A DNA stretch of 64,000 bases from Gemmatimonas phototrophica (GTDB taxonomy: Bacteria; Gemmatimonadota; Gemmatimonadetes; Gemmatimonadales; Gemmatimonadaceae). The notes below the pieces were generated by a model. It was not told where the DNA came from and did no database searches. It saw only the letters and a list, made by a program, of their open reading frames with translations. The stretch lies in contig NZ_CP011454.1 of the NCBI RefSeq assembly GCF_000695095.2, positions 4,464,001 to 4,528,000 of the forward strand, given 5' to 3'. The position numbers and the translations under genes were made by a program. This document shows positions 34,101 through 42,341 of the stretch, one piece after another (the first letter of the stretch is position 1; each line of letters opens with the position of its first letter).

Positions 34101-34940
34101 TCACCGCTGCGCCATCGAATCGCGCAGGTGCGCGACGTATCGCTCGCTGACCGGAACGCGAGCGCCGCTCATCAGCTTGAGCGAGTAGGTTCCGTCGCCG
34201 GTGACCGACAACGACTTACACTCACTGCGCCGCACGATCGCGCGACGATGTACCCGAAGGAACACGGACGGATCGAGCCGCGCCTCAAGCGCCGCAAGTG
34301 TCACGCGGTGCAGCAGACTTCGCCCCTCCAGATGCAACTCCACATAGTTGCCCGCGGCAGTGATCCAGCGCACGTCCAATACCCGGACCAGATCGAGACG
34401 ACCGACCGACTTGACGCTGAACTGCTGCAGGTACCGCTCACCGGCAAGTACGCCATCGGTCGGAAGCGGTGAGTCAGGTCCTTCGTCCGCAAGAAAGCCG
34501 CGGAGCGCGACGGCATACGCCGCCTCGGCCCGGAGATCGAGCAGTGATTCAATGCGTTGCAGTCCCATCGACAGTCGAGCATCGTCAAACGGCTTGATCA
34601 GGTAGTCAAGCGCGTGAAGCTCGAATGCCGCCACCGCGTAGTTCTCGTAGGCCGTCACAAAGACGACTAGCGGTGGCGCAGGAAACTCCGAAAGCCGCCG
34701 TGCCAGGACCAGCCCCGAGGTGCGCGGCATGCGGATGTCGAGAAAGACGACATGCGGCATCTCGCGAGCGACTTCCGTGAGGGCACTCTCCGCGTCTGCG
34801 CAGGCTGCCTGAACACGCCAGCGGGGGAACGCCGCCAACGCACGTAGCAGGTTGAGCCGCGCGAGTGGCTCATCATCCACAATCAGTGCCCGAAGTGGCG
34901 TGCTCGATGCCCCGACAGCGTCCAGTCGCGCGTCAGTCAT
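34101..34940 (-). CDS. LytTR-family response regulator
   Basis: This is a 279-residue regulator. The receiver domain has acidic D22/D23 in LIVDDEP, phospho-acceptor D68 in VVFLDIRMP, and the Lys of IKPFDD. From about residue 170 a LytTR DNA-binding domain follows: VKSVGRLDLVRVLDVRWI, NYVELHLEGRSLLHRVTL and FLRVHRRAIVRR. It should bind direct repeats upstream of its targets. Its first codons overlap the end of the LytS-like kinase gene by 8 bases, so the pair is translationally coupled. Confidence 0.9.
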   Translation of the reverse strand: MTDARLDAVGASSTPLRALIVDDEPLARLNLLRALAAFPRWRVQAACADAESALTEVAREMPHVVFLDIRMPRTSGLVLARRLSEFPAPPLVVFVTAYENYAVAAFELHALDYLIKPFDDARLSMGLQRIESLLDLRAEAAYAVALRGFLADEGPDSPLPTDGVLAGERYLQQFSVKSVGRLDLVRVLDVRWITAAGNYVELHLEGRSLLHRVTLAALEARLDPSVFLRVHRRAIVRRSECKSLSVTGDGTYSLKLMSGARVPVSERYVAHLRDSMAQR

Positions 34941-36048
34941 CGTGGGGAACTGGCAGGGTCAAGCACACGTCAAAGCGGTCGGGCATTACCGTGGTCTTCA
35001 TGGATGCGCGCCCCTTGTACCCAACGTCGAGGCGGTCGCGGAGCGTGCGCAGCCCTACGCCGAGACCCGGATTGGGCGGGGCGCCAGCCGGCACGCTGTT
35101 GGATACGAGCACCGTCGTTCCGCCAGTGTCCCCGGCAACGCGGACGAGTATCTCCGACACTGTGTCGCTCCGCTCCACCCCGTGGCGAATGGCATTCTCG
35201 GCGAGTGGCTGCAGCAACAACGCCAGCGATTCGTGATCAGCGCTCACGCTCTCAAGACCATCGTAGGTGACCACCAGTCGGTCGCCGAAGCGCAACTGTT
35301 GCAAGGCGAGATATTCCTGCAAGAATCCGATTTCGTCGCTGAGCGGGACCCAGTCGCGCGATACGGCGGTGGTTGCGTATCGAAGCAGACGGCTGAGCTG
35401 CTGGAGCGCGGTAAGCGCGAGCCCCCGGTCGTCGCCGCGCACCAGACCGCTGATGGCATTCAGCGCGTTGTAGAGAAAGTGCGGCTCGAGCTGCGCGCGT
35501 AGTCCGTTCAGGCGCTGCTCCTCGAGCGCCAGACGGAGGCGAAGGTTATCGGCTAGCAGGCGTTGCTCCTGAGCGTCCGCCTCGCGTTGCGTGCGAATGG
35601 CCACGATGGCGTACACCACGGCGTTCGTCGCCAGGAGCAGGGCCAGGTCAATCAGGCGAAAGATCATGGGCATCTCCCAGAGCGCTGCCGCAACGCTCGC
35701 TGGCCTGAGGTCTGCATCCCGCGCGATCAACCACGCCTGATATACGAGCTCAACGCCGAAGAACGTGCACGACAGGAGCAGGACCCCTCGCCACGGCGGT
35801 CGCACGCGTTTGTGCAGGATATGGAGCGTAGCGCTGAACAGCACCCACGGTGCATACGCCAGCACATAGTCTCCGAACAGCTGCGACAGATCCGGCGTGC
35901 GACTGCGACGCAACGCGTCACTCCATACCGAGGCGGCGTGCACCGTCGCGACGGCAGCCCACGCCGCGAGGTGCACCGGCAAGGCTCGGAGCACTGCGGC
36001 GAATGAGGCAGACATCGTGGTCGGCGGCAGCGAGGAGGCGGAGGTCAT
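34933..36048 (-). CDS. LytS-like (HisKA_5/HATPase) sensor kinase
   Basis: This is a 371-residue membrane kinase. The N-terminal half has about four hydrophobic helices without an obvious extracytoplasmic domain. The His_kinase motif LRAQLEPHFLYNALNAI carries the phospho-acceptor His, and LLLQPLAENAIRHGV is the N-box of the ATPase domain, followed by GLGVGLRTLRDRL. It partners the overlapping LytTR regulator. The ATG at 36048 removes a 51-residue extension that antisenses the S41 gene end. It lies 23 bases after the S41 peptidase stop in what appears to be a single operon. Confidence 0.88.
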   Translation of the reverse strand: MTSASSLPPTTMSASFAAVLRALPVHLAAWAAVATVHAASVWSDALRRSRTPDLSQLFGDYVLAYAPWVLFSATLHILHKRVRPPWRGVLLLSCTFFGVELVYQAWLIARDADLRPASVAAALWEMPMIFRLIDLALLLATNAVVYAIVAIRTQREADAQEQRLLADNLRLRLALEEQRLNGLRAQLEPHFLYNALNAISGLVRGDDRGLALTALQQLSRLLRYATTAVSRDWVPLSDEIGFLQEYLALQQLRFGDRLVVTYDGLESVSADHESLALLLQPLAENAIRHGVERSDTVSEILVRVAGDTGGTTVLVSNSVPAGAPPNPGLGVGLRTLRDRLDVGYKGRASMKTTVMPDRFDVCLTLPVPHDD

Positions 36049-36071
36049 GGGCTGTGCGGATAAATATGCGC

Positions 36072-37085
36072 TCAGCGCCTCCGCAGGCGCGCGAGGGCCG
36101 AGTCCAGCGCCATCGCTGCTGGCATCGCTTTGGTCGGCGCAATTCCGACCCCTTCGATGCGTCCCATACGCGTCGAGTGATAGTCGGCGATTGGGACCCA
36201 CAGCTGCGAACCTGGCAACACATCGAACACCCGCTGCGACAGCATCGCCCCGGCCGTTCGTTCGCCGAGAACGGTGACCCTGTCGGCGGCCAGCATGGCA
36301 TCGACCGCCATCTCGGTCGCGCTGGCGCTGCGGCGGCTCGTCAGGACCATGACCGGCCCCCCGAAGCGCGGGGCCATGGGCGCGAAGCGGATACGCAGAA
36401 TGCCCGACGACTCAATGTCACCCCAGAACCGCGCGAGTGACCACCCTGTCCACGCTTCGATTGCAGCGAGCTCCACTTTCGTGGGAACTCGGTCGTGTTT
36501 GTCGGTCCAGAGTCGGCCGAGGAACACCCCGCCCTCTACCGGTGCGGAGAGCAGGTGCCCGACGAGCGGCACGACCGCAAACGCCCCACCATCATTCTGT
36601 CGCAGGTCGATGATCAGCCCCTCGGCACCGCGTGCCACGATCTCCGCAAACGCTTCACTGATGCGCTCGCGCGTGTCCTGGCCATTCATCGTGCGAACCT
36701 CGAGGATGGCAATGCGACCATCCCAGCGCAGCGCCATACCCTGGGCGCCGACCCGCATGGTGTCAACAAACGCTGTCATTGCCGCCGCGCTCATCGTTGC
36801 CGGGGCGAGTCGCACGTGCGACGTCGGTCCACTCGCCCAGAGACGGTTGAACCCCGTGAAGAACTCGCGGCGAGAAGTTACGACCCGTGCCAGCGAGTCC
36901 ACGGCACGCGACGTCGCCAGACCCGCCGGTGATGCGAGGACGCGCGGGTCGAACAGGTGCGTGCGCAGCGTTGCGGTAATGGCCGCTGGTGCTTGGCGGA
37001 TGTCGGCGAGCGAGTCGGTCTGCGCCTCAGCGAACACCGGAACGAGCGTAGCGAGCACCAGGGAAATAACACGGAGCGCCCTCAT
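36072..37085 (-). CDS. exported S41 (C-terminal processing-like) peptidase
   Basis: This is a 337-residue protein with a signal peptide ending at AEAQ (residue 22). The S41 core shows ALRWDGRIAILEVRTM, EGLIIDLRQNDGG, and the nucleophile region LTSRRSASATEMAVDAML, where the Ser of SASATE is the expected catalytic residue. A GERTAGAM strand follows, as in tricorn/CtpA relatives. No PDZ domain is visible, so the protein is shorter than CtpA. The ATG at 37085 overlaps the stop of the metallo-hydrolase gene upstream (ATGA). Confidence 0.82.
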   Translation of the reverse strand: MRALRVISLVLATLVPVFAEAQTDSLADIRQAPAAITATLRTHLFDPRVLASPAGLATSRAVDSLARVVTSRREFFTGFNRLWASGPTSHVRLAPATMSAAAMTAFVDTMRVGAQGMALRWDGRIAILEVRTMNGQDTRERISEAFAEIVARGAEGLIIDLRQNDGGAFAVVPLVGHLLSAPVEGGVFLGRLWTDKHDRVPTKVELAAIEAWTGWSLARFWGDIESSGILRIRFAPMAPRFGGPVMVLTSRRSASATEMAVDAMLAADRVTVLGERTAGAMLSQRVFDVLPGSQLWVPIADYHSTRMGRIEGVGIAPTKAMPAAMALDSALARLRRR

Positions 37086-38557
37086 GACAGCGGCCGCCGG
37101 CACATCTGCTGCTCCAACGGCTGCGTCCACTCACCGCTGCCGCGACCGGTCTCCACCACCCACATCCAGCAACCTTCCTGCTTGGGCGTGAAACGCATGC
37201 GATTGAAGACTTTGGCACCCGCCGCGTCCAAGTAGTGCGTGCCCGGCTCCACATTCGAAAGGACCAGCGATCCGTCGGCCTCGAGCGCGCCCACAAAGAC
37301 GTCGAGGAGTCCGGAGATCTGATCGCGGGACACGACCCGATAGCGCCGTTGCACGTGGTCGTACGAGAACGTCAGCTGATAGCGGTAGCGTGATGTCTCC
37401 ACGGTCGCGTCTAGATAGAGACCACCAAGTCCGACCGTGATGTCGCCGATGTCGTAGTGGCCAGCGAGGAACAGCAACGGACGCATCGCGTCCCGCACGG
37501 CGAGGGTCTGCGGCGGCGTGCGGCGGGTCGAGTCGGCAATGAACGCCGCGATCGTGGCGGGCAACTCGAACCGGGCCATCCCAACGGCACCAACGCCGTA
37601 GTCACCGCGCTCGGCCGTCTGGAGCGCCGTCAGCAGCAGCAGCTGACGCTTGGCCGGCGGCGTGAGATCCCCGTTGGGTGCGCGATTGGCCGGATCCGAG
37701 CCCACGAGCGCAACGGTCGCGTGCAGGCGGCGCACTTGGTCGAGATTGTCGGCAACGGTGCGATCCAGCGGCCGCGGGCCATAGTGACCGGCGTACGCGG
37801 TCATCTTCCCGGGATGGTCGGCGAGCACCCGCGGGAGCGCCGTCAACGCATGTTGCGCGTTCTCGGTCCCGACATAGAACGATGCCCCGTGTACGGTTGC
37901 GTCGCCGGTGAACACGGCGTTGAGCTCCGGCACGGCGATCACGCTGTTGTTCTGCGCTTCCAACGGCCCGTAGTCGCGGACGATGAACGTGAGGCCTGCC
38001 ATGCGCAGGGTATCACCGGAGTTCACGATGCGATCGGGGACCAGCAACGTGCTGTCGTATTCGGTGCCGAGCGCCCGGAGCCAGCCGTTGGAGGCCATCC
38101 CTTGCTCGTGTACGACGCGCATGCCGTTGCTGGTGGCACGCGTCGCGACAATGGGAACCCCCGGGTACGCGGCACGAACGGTCGAGAGCCCGCCAAAGTG
38201 ATCGGCGTGTCCGTGCGTGATGAACACCGCGCGCAGCGGCTTTCCCGTGGTCCGGAGCGCAGCCACCAACGCACGTGCATCAGACCGCAGCATCAGCGCG
38301 TCGATCAGCACAAGGTCGTGTGCCGTTTCAATCCACCACGCGTTGGCATCGTAGCCGTTCGCTGTCGCCACCGCGCGATGAAGAGTGCCGATTGGCGGAG
38401 GTGGCGGCGGCGGCGGGGCGGCAACCGTCTGCGCCATGCTGGGGCGCACATGGGCAGTGAGCAGTGCCAGCGCGATCGTGACGATCGCGCGGCAATTTGA
38501 CAGGAAGGGAGATGGAACTGACGTCGGCATAGGAGGCATCCCGGCGGTAGAGGTCAC
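37082..38557 (-). CDS. exported metallo-beta-lactamase fold hydrolase with C-terminal extension
   Basis: This is a protein of about 491 residues with a signal peptide ending at SMAQ and a run of eight prolines after it. The MBL domain holds THGHADHFGG, the FTGDA ligand region and AYAGHYGPR, so the two-metal site is complete. About 200 residues follow, including a helical part and a beta-rich tail (YRYQLTFSYDHVQRRYRVV). Specificity is not evident; sequences of this kind range from B3-like lactamases to lactonases. In-frame ATGs at 38539 and 38530 are alternative starts. It heads the operon with the S41 peptidase and the LytS/LytTR pair. Confidence 0.8.
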   Translation of the reverse strand: MTSTAGMPPMPTSVPSPFLSNCRAIVTIALALLTAHVRPSMAQTVAAPPPPPPPPIGTLHRAVATANGYDANAWWIETAHDLVLIDALMLRSDARALVAALRTTGKPLRAVFITHGHADHFGGLSTVRAAYPGVPIVATRATSNGMRVVHEQGMASNGWLRALGTEYDSTLLVPDRIVNSGDTLRMAGLTFIVRDYGPLEAQNNSVIAVPELNAVFTGDATVHGASFYVGTENAQHALTALPRVLADHPGKMTAYAGHYGPRPLDRTVADNLDQVRRLHATVALVGSDPANRAPNGDLTPPAKRQLLLLTALQTAERGDYGVGAVGMARFELPATIAAFIADSTRRTPPQTLAVRDAMRPLLFLAGHYDIGDITVGLGGLYLDATVETSRYRYQLTFSYDHVQRRYRVVSRDQISGLLDVFVGALEADGSLVLSNVEPGTHYLDAAGAKVFNRMRFTPKQEGCWMWVVETGRGSGEWTQPLEQQMCRRPLS

Positions 38558-38777
38558 ATGCGCTGACCTACATTGCGTCCTTCATGGCGCGTGGTGTCGC
38601 GCATGGGATGGACGGCCGGAGCGATGACGCCAATGCACGGCTTGACGTTGGGTGAAGCCCTTGTGGGCACGGCGATCGGCTGCCGCACGACGTTCCGGTC
38701 GCCAACCTCCTCACCAACGATCGCCACGCGGTCTGGGGACGTCTGCTTTTCGAACGTCTCCGCCTCTCTCGCACATC
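38558..38777. other. intergenic stretch upstream of the MBL gene
   Basis: No convincing gene is seen. Short frames on both strands lack family features. It must hold the promoter of the minus-strand MBL-S41-LytSR operon. It ends in the RHH relic at 38778, so part of it may be decayed remnant of that module. Confidence 0.4.
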
Positions 38778-38894
38778 GTGTCAAAGCCAGAGGATCTCGC
38801 GGCGGCCAATGCATTGGCCGCCACGTTGGGGCGGTCACGGAGCTGGATCCTGGGCGAAGCGCTGCGGCGATTCGTGGCGCACGAAGGGTCGTAA
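38778..38894 (+). pseudogene. truncated second copy of the RHH antitoxin core
   Basis: From the GTG at 38778 the frame encodes 38 residues whose core (LAAANALAATLGRSRSWILG, then EALRRFVAHE) matches the RHH gene at 32913 almost residue for residue. The first strand (the DNA-binding ribbon) and everything after VAHE are missing; a TAA follows at 38892. DNA similarity is also clear over about 100 bases. A 38-residue product could not form a normal RHH dimer, so this is a relic rather than a working gene. Confidence 0.7.
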
Positions 38895-38923
38895 AGGCTC
38901 CCCCAGTGAGATTCGCTGTACGG

Positions 38924-39340
38924 CTAGCTCTGGTGGGTAGACGCCAGTACGTGACGACCAAAATTGTCGAGAATCGCCTGCCACCCGGCACGCTGCTGCT
39001 CTTCCGAATGCGTGTCTTCGCCATCGAAGGCGACCGTCACGGTCACCCCTTCCGATCCTTCCGTGAATACCACCTGACCGAATCGCCCGCCGAATTCGTA
39101 TTCGATGAGGTTGGGTGCTTCCACCTTGGTATACTGACCGGCAAAGTCGAAGCCGAAGGATCCATCCTTCGCTTCCATGCGCGATGAGAACGTGCCACCA
39201 ACGCGAAGGTCCACCGTAGAGGCGGTGGTGTGCCAATCCGGAGACGCGGTGTTCCACACCTTGATGTCTTCGGGTGAGTTGTAGAAGCGCCAGACCTCAG
39301 CGATTGGAGCCTTGATGTCGGTGGACACAGTAATCTTCAT
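38924..39340 (-). CDS. SRPBCC / AHSA1-like domain protein
   Basis: This is a 138-residue START-like domain protein. It begins ITVSTDIKAPIAEVWRFYN with the typical first strand, continues with WNTASPDWHTT and the RVGGTFSSRMEAKDGS strand pair, and ends with the long helix AGWQAILDNFGRHVLAS. Such proteins bind hydrophobic ligands or act in stress responses; no ligand can be named. It lies 29 bases after the MFS transporter stop on the same strand and may be co-transcribed with it. Confidence 0.82.
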   Translation of the reverse strand: MKITVSTDIKAPIAEVWRFYNSPEDIKVWNTASPDWHTTASTVDLRVGGTFSSRMEAKDGSFGFDFAGQYTKVEAPNLIEYEFGGRFGQVVFTEGSEGVTVTVAFDGEDTHSEEQQRAGWQAILDNFGRHVLASTHQS

Positions 39341-39369
39341 GGATGCGGTGACTGAGGGTGGAGGTTGAT

Positions 39370-40593
39370 TTATGCGACGTTATTGGGGAGAACGGCAACG
39401 CCCCCCTCGACCAGCGTACGATTGCGCGACACCCACGCCAACTGCGCGAGCATGGCCAGCCCCGTCCCCACGAGCAGCCACTCGATACGCACCACTTCGG
39501 CCAGGGGACCAAAGAGGAGCATGCCCAGTGGCATCATGGACGTTTGCAGCATGCTGAACACCCCCATCACGCGCCCGATCATGGCTGGGTCCGACTGATC
39601 CTGTACCAGCACCATGGCGGCGGTGTTGTAGAACGGCAGCCCGATGCCGAACACACCCATGGGCACGAGATACACCCAGAATGTTGGCATGACGCCGAGT
39701 AGCACCGTGCACGTACCCATGATGCCGGTGGCGAGAAACATGGTGTACACGCGGTTGGTGAACCCGCCCCACGTGGCAATGATGGCGCCGCCGGCCATCA
39801 TGCCCACCGAAAACACCATTTCAATCGCCGTCAGGCGCCACACTTCGGGCCCGAACGTGCGCGTGACCTGCAGCGGCGTGAGAAAGGCCGCCGGCGCCAC
39901 AAGCACCAGCAGCCCCGCCATGTAGGCGAAGTACGACACGAAGAACTTATGCGCGCGAACGTACGCAAAGCCGGCGCGCAAATCGTCAAAGTACGACACC
40001 GTCTGCGTAGTGCCCGCCCGCTCGTGGGGCGGAACCCGCACGAACAACACCAGCAGCGCAATAGCCACCGTGGCTGTACCCACATCCAGCAGGAACACCC
40101 ACTGCAGGGGCCACACCGACATCAAGAACCCGGCCAGCACCGGCGCGGTAAAGAAGGTGACCGACTGAATGGTGCTGGAAATACCGTTCACCTTCGTGAG
40201 CTGGTCGGCCGGGACGAACTGCGGGAGAAAGGCGCCCACTGCCGGCAGCTGAATGGCCTGCCCCACTGCCCGCACGGCCGCCGTGATCATGATGAGCGTG
40301 AGTGACTGCCCCCCGGTCTGCAGCACCAACGCCAAGACGAGCGTGACCACGGCAATGCTGCCATCAGACAGCATGAGCACGCGCTTGCGATCATGTCGGT
40401 CGGCCCACACCCCCGCAAACGGCGACACCAGAAAGGCCGGCACGAAGCCCGCCAGTATGTACACCGTCATGAGCACGCCCGACTTGGTCGTCAGCGTGAC
40501 GTGCCACATGAGGGCGTACTGTACCAGCGCCGTGCCAAAGAGCGACAGCGCCTGACTGGTGAGGAAGATCGCCGCTGTCTGTTTCCAAGGCAT
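39370..40593 (-). CDS. major facilitator superfamily transporter (MFS_3/EntS-like)
   Basis: This is a 407-residue protein with about twelve membrane helices. The motif FAGVWADRHDRKRVLMLSD between helices 2 and 3 is the MFS motif A, and SLFGTALVQYALMWHV opens helix 1 as in EntS/MFS_3 exporters. PFYNTAAMVLVQDQSDPAMIGRVMG repeats motif A in the second half. The likely role is efflux of a small molecule; the substrate is unknown. The ATG at 40593 is preferred to the TTG two codons upstream. The gene starts 13 bases from the end of the kinase paralogue B gene and may follow it in one transcript. Confidence 0.87.
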   Translation of the reverse strand: MPWKQTAAIFLTSQALSLFGTALVQYALMWHVTLTTKSGVLMTVYILAGFVPAFLVSPFAGVWADRHDRKRVLMLSDGSIAVVTLVLALVLQTGGQSLTLIMITAAVRAVGQAIQLPAVGAFLPQFVPADQLTKVNGISSTIQSVTFFTAPVLAGFLMSVWPLQWVFLLDVGTATVAIALLVLFVRVPPHERAGTTQTVSYFDDLRAGFAYVRAHKFFVSYFAYMAGLLVLVAPAAFLTPLQVTRTFGPEVWRLTAIEMVFSVGMMAGGAIIATWGGFTNRVYTMFLATGIMGTCTVLLGVMPTFWVYLVPMGVFGIGLPFYNTAAMVLVQDQSDPAMIGRVMGVFSMLQTSMMPLGMLLFGPLAEVVRIEWLLVGTGLAMLAQLAWVSRNRTLVEGGVAVLPNNVA

Positions 40594-40606
40594 GGGCAAG
40601 AGGATG

Positions 40607-42259
40607 CTACATCGCTGTCATGTCGTACGCGAGGTCGTAGAGCATGACATCTACCAGCGCAATGAACACTTGCAGAAAGAGCGCCGCCGTAAAGGCGAGC
40701 CCGCCAAACAGTCCCAGGACCGGCAATGCGCTGGACGGAGAGATACCTAATGTCGAGGTCACACCAAGCGTCGCCAACACGGCGGCCGCTGGCAGGAGTG
40801 CCAACGCGGCAAACTGTGCAACGGCCATGGTTGCAAAGGCGCGCGTTGGCAGGACCTCCGCCATCGCATCCAGCCGCTCGGGTGTATTCCGCGCGCCACC
40901 GTGCCGGAAATGGTCGACAAAGGTGAGCATGTTCTTCGTCGCGTTCCCCTTGGTGGCGCGACTCGTGGCCACATACAGCCGAACCGCCGTACCCACCCAC
41001 GCCAAATAGAGTGCGACTGAACCGCTTGCCTGCTGCCCCCTGTCTTTACCGATGACGGCGCGTGCGACCCCCTGCCACGTAATGGGCACAAAGGGACGCC
41101 CACGGACATCGCCAAAGATGGCCGCAATGCCCGCCATCGCCACTGGTGTGGCAAGCAGCAACGCAGACAACAGTACCATGACCCACCACATCGGCTGCAC
41201 GATTCCAGGGAGTAGTGTACCCAGCACGCCAAGTGCGGTCGCGGCCAACCCGGGAAGCGCAAAGCAAGCACCGAGTACGGACAGTTCCGGCATCCGTTCC
41301 GCAAACATGACCAGCGCCCGTCGCATGCTCTCGCCAAAGCTGGACGCGTGTGCGCGCAGTGCTGCGGCAAACGGTGGCGCTGACGCAAAGCGTTGCGATG
41401 GATCCTTGGCCAGCGCGCGTCGCACCACCGCTTCCACCTCCACCGGTACCCCCGCCTCGGCAGGGAACGGTGGAATTTCCGCAACGAAGTGTTGCCGCAG
41501 CAGCGCCATGGTGTCGCCGCGGAATGGCAGCGTGCCGGCCAGCATCTGGTAGACCACCACGCCGAGGCTATAGATGTCGCTGCGTTGGTCCACGTCATCA
41601 CCAACGCACTGCTCCGGCGACATATAGGCAGGGGTGCCAATGGATTCGCCAACTTGTGTAGCCGTACTCCCGGCGTCGTGCGTCACGGTCGAGGGTGGCA
41701 GACCTGGCTCACGCCGCGCAAAGGTGTCGTCGCGCAGTTTCGCAATCCCGAAGTCGAGCAGGGTGACGTGAAAGCCGCCCCGCGCATCAGGAGTCAACCA
41801 GATGTTGGCTGGCTTGAGATCGCGATGCACAACGCCGCGCCCGTGTGCCGCGGCAAGCGCGGCGGCAACCTGTTCAACGATATCCACCACCTGTGGCAGC
41901 GGGAGACGGCGCCGCGCCTCAAGCACCGCTTCAAGCGTTTCGCCGTGCAGCTGCTCCATGACGAGATACGCCACATCGTGGCCAGCTACACAATCGATGC
42001 CGAAATCCGTGACGTTGACCACGTGGCGATGCTGAATGCCACCAGCGGCGCGGGCCTCGCGTACGAAACGATCCGCTGCCGTGGCGTCCGCCAGCAGATC
42101 CGGACGGACCACCTTGAGCGCCACGGCACGCCCGATGCCCACATGTTCGGCGAGATACACCGCGCCCATGCCACCCTCGCCAAGCTGAGAACCGACGCGG
42201 TACTTGCCATGAAGCACCGCGCCAGTCAGCCATTCTCCCTGCACTGCGTTTTGTGACAT
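40607..42259 (-). CDS. Ser/Thr protein kinase with multi-pass membrane C-terminus (paralogue B)
   Basis: This is a 550-residue paralogue of the kinase at 27645-29297; the two align end to end without obvious gaps and most residues are identical. All catalytic motifs are kept (GEGGMGAVY, VALKVV, HRDLKPAN, GTPAYMSPEQ). The clearest differences are in the linker after the DFG segment (ARREPGLPPSTVTHD against AKREPSLSPVAASHE) and in the membrane tail. The DNA just upstream of both ATGs is also alike. It is followed by MFS and SRPBCC genes, whereas copy A is divergent from an esterase. Confidence 0.87.
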   Translation of the reverse strand: MSQNAVQGEWLTGAVLHGKYRVGSQLGEGGMGAVYLAEHVGIGRAVALKVVRPDLLADATAADRFVREARAAGGIQHRHVVNVTDFGIDCVAGHDVAYLVMEQLHGETLEAVLEARRRLPLPQVVDIVEQVAAALAAAHGRGVVHRDLKPANIWLTPDARGGFHVTLLDFGIAKLRDDTFARREPGLPPSTVTHDAGSTATQVGESIGTPAYMSPEQCVGDDVDQRSDIYSLGVVVYQMLAGTLPFRGDTMALLRQHFVAEIPPFPAEAGVPVEVEAVVRRALAKDPSQRFASAPPFAAALRAHASSFGESMRRALVMFAERMPELSVLGACFALPGLAATALGVLGTLLPGIVQPMWWVMVLLSALLLATPVAMAGIAAIFGDVRGRPFVPITWQGVARAVIGKDRGQQASGSVALYLAWVGTAVRLYVATSRATKGNATKNMLTFVDHFRHGGARNTPERLDAMAEVLPTRAFATMAVAQFAALALLPAAAVLATLGVTSTLGISPSSALPVLGLFGGLAFTAALFLQVFIALVDVMLYDLAYDMTAM

Positions 42260-42341
42260 GCGCAAAGCTAACGCGCTGTTGCAGGGCCCATCAACAAAAT
42301 GCGGGCAGTATGCCCACCGAGAAGTCGGACCGCCCCCGGCG

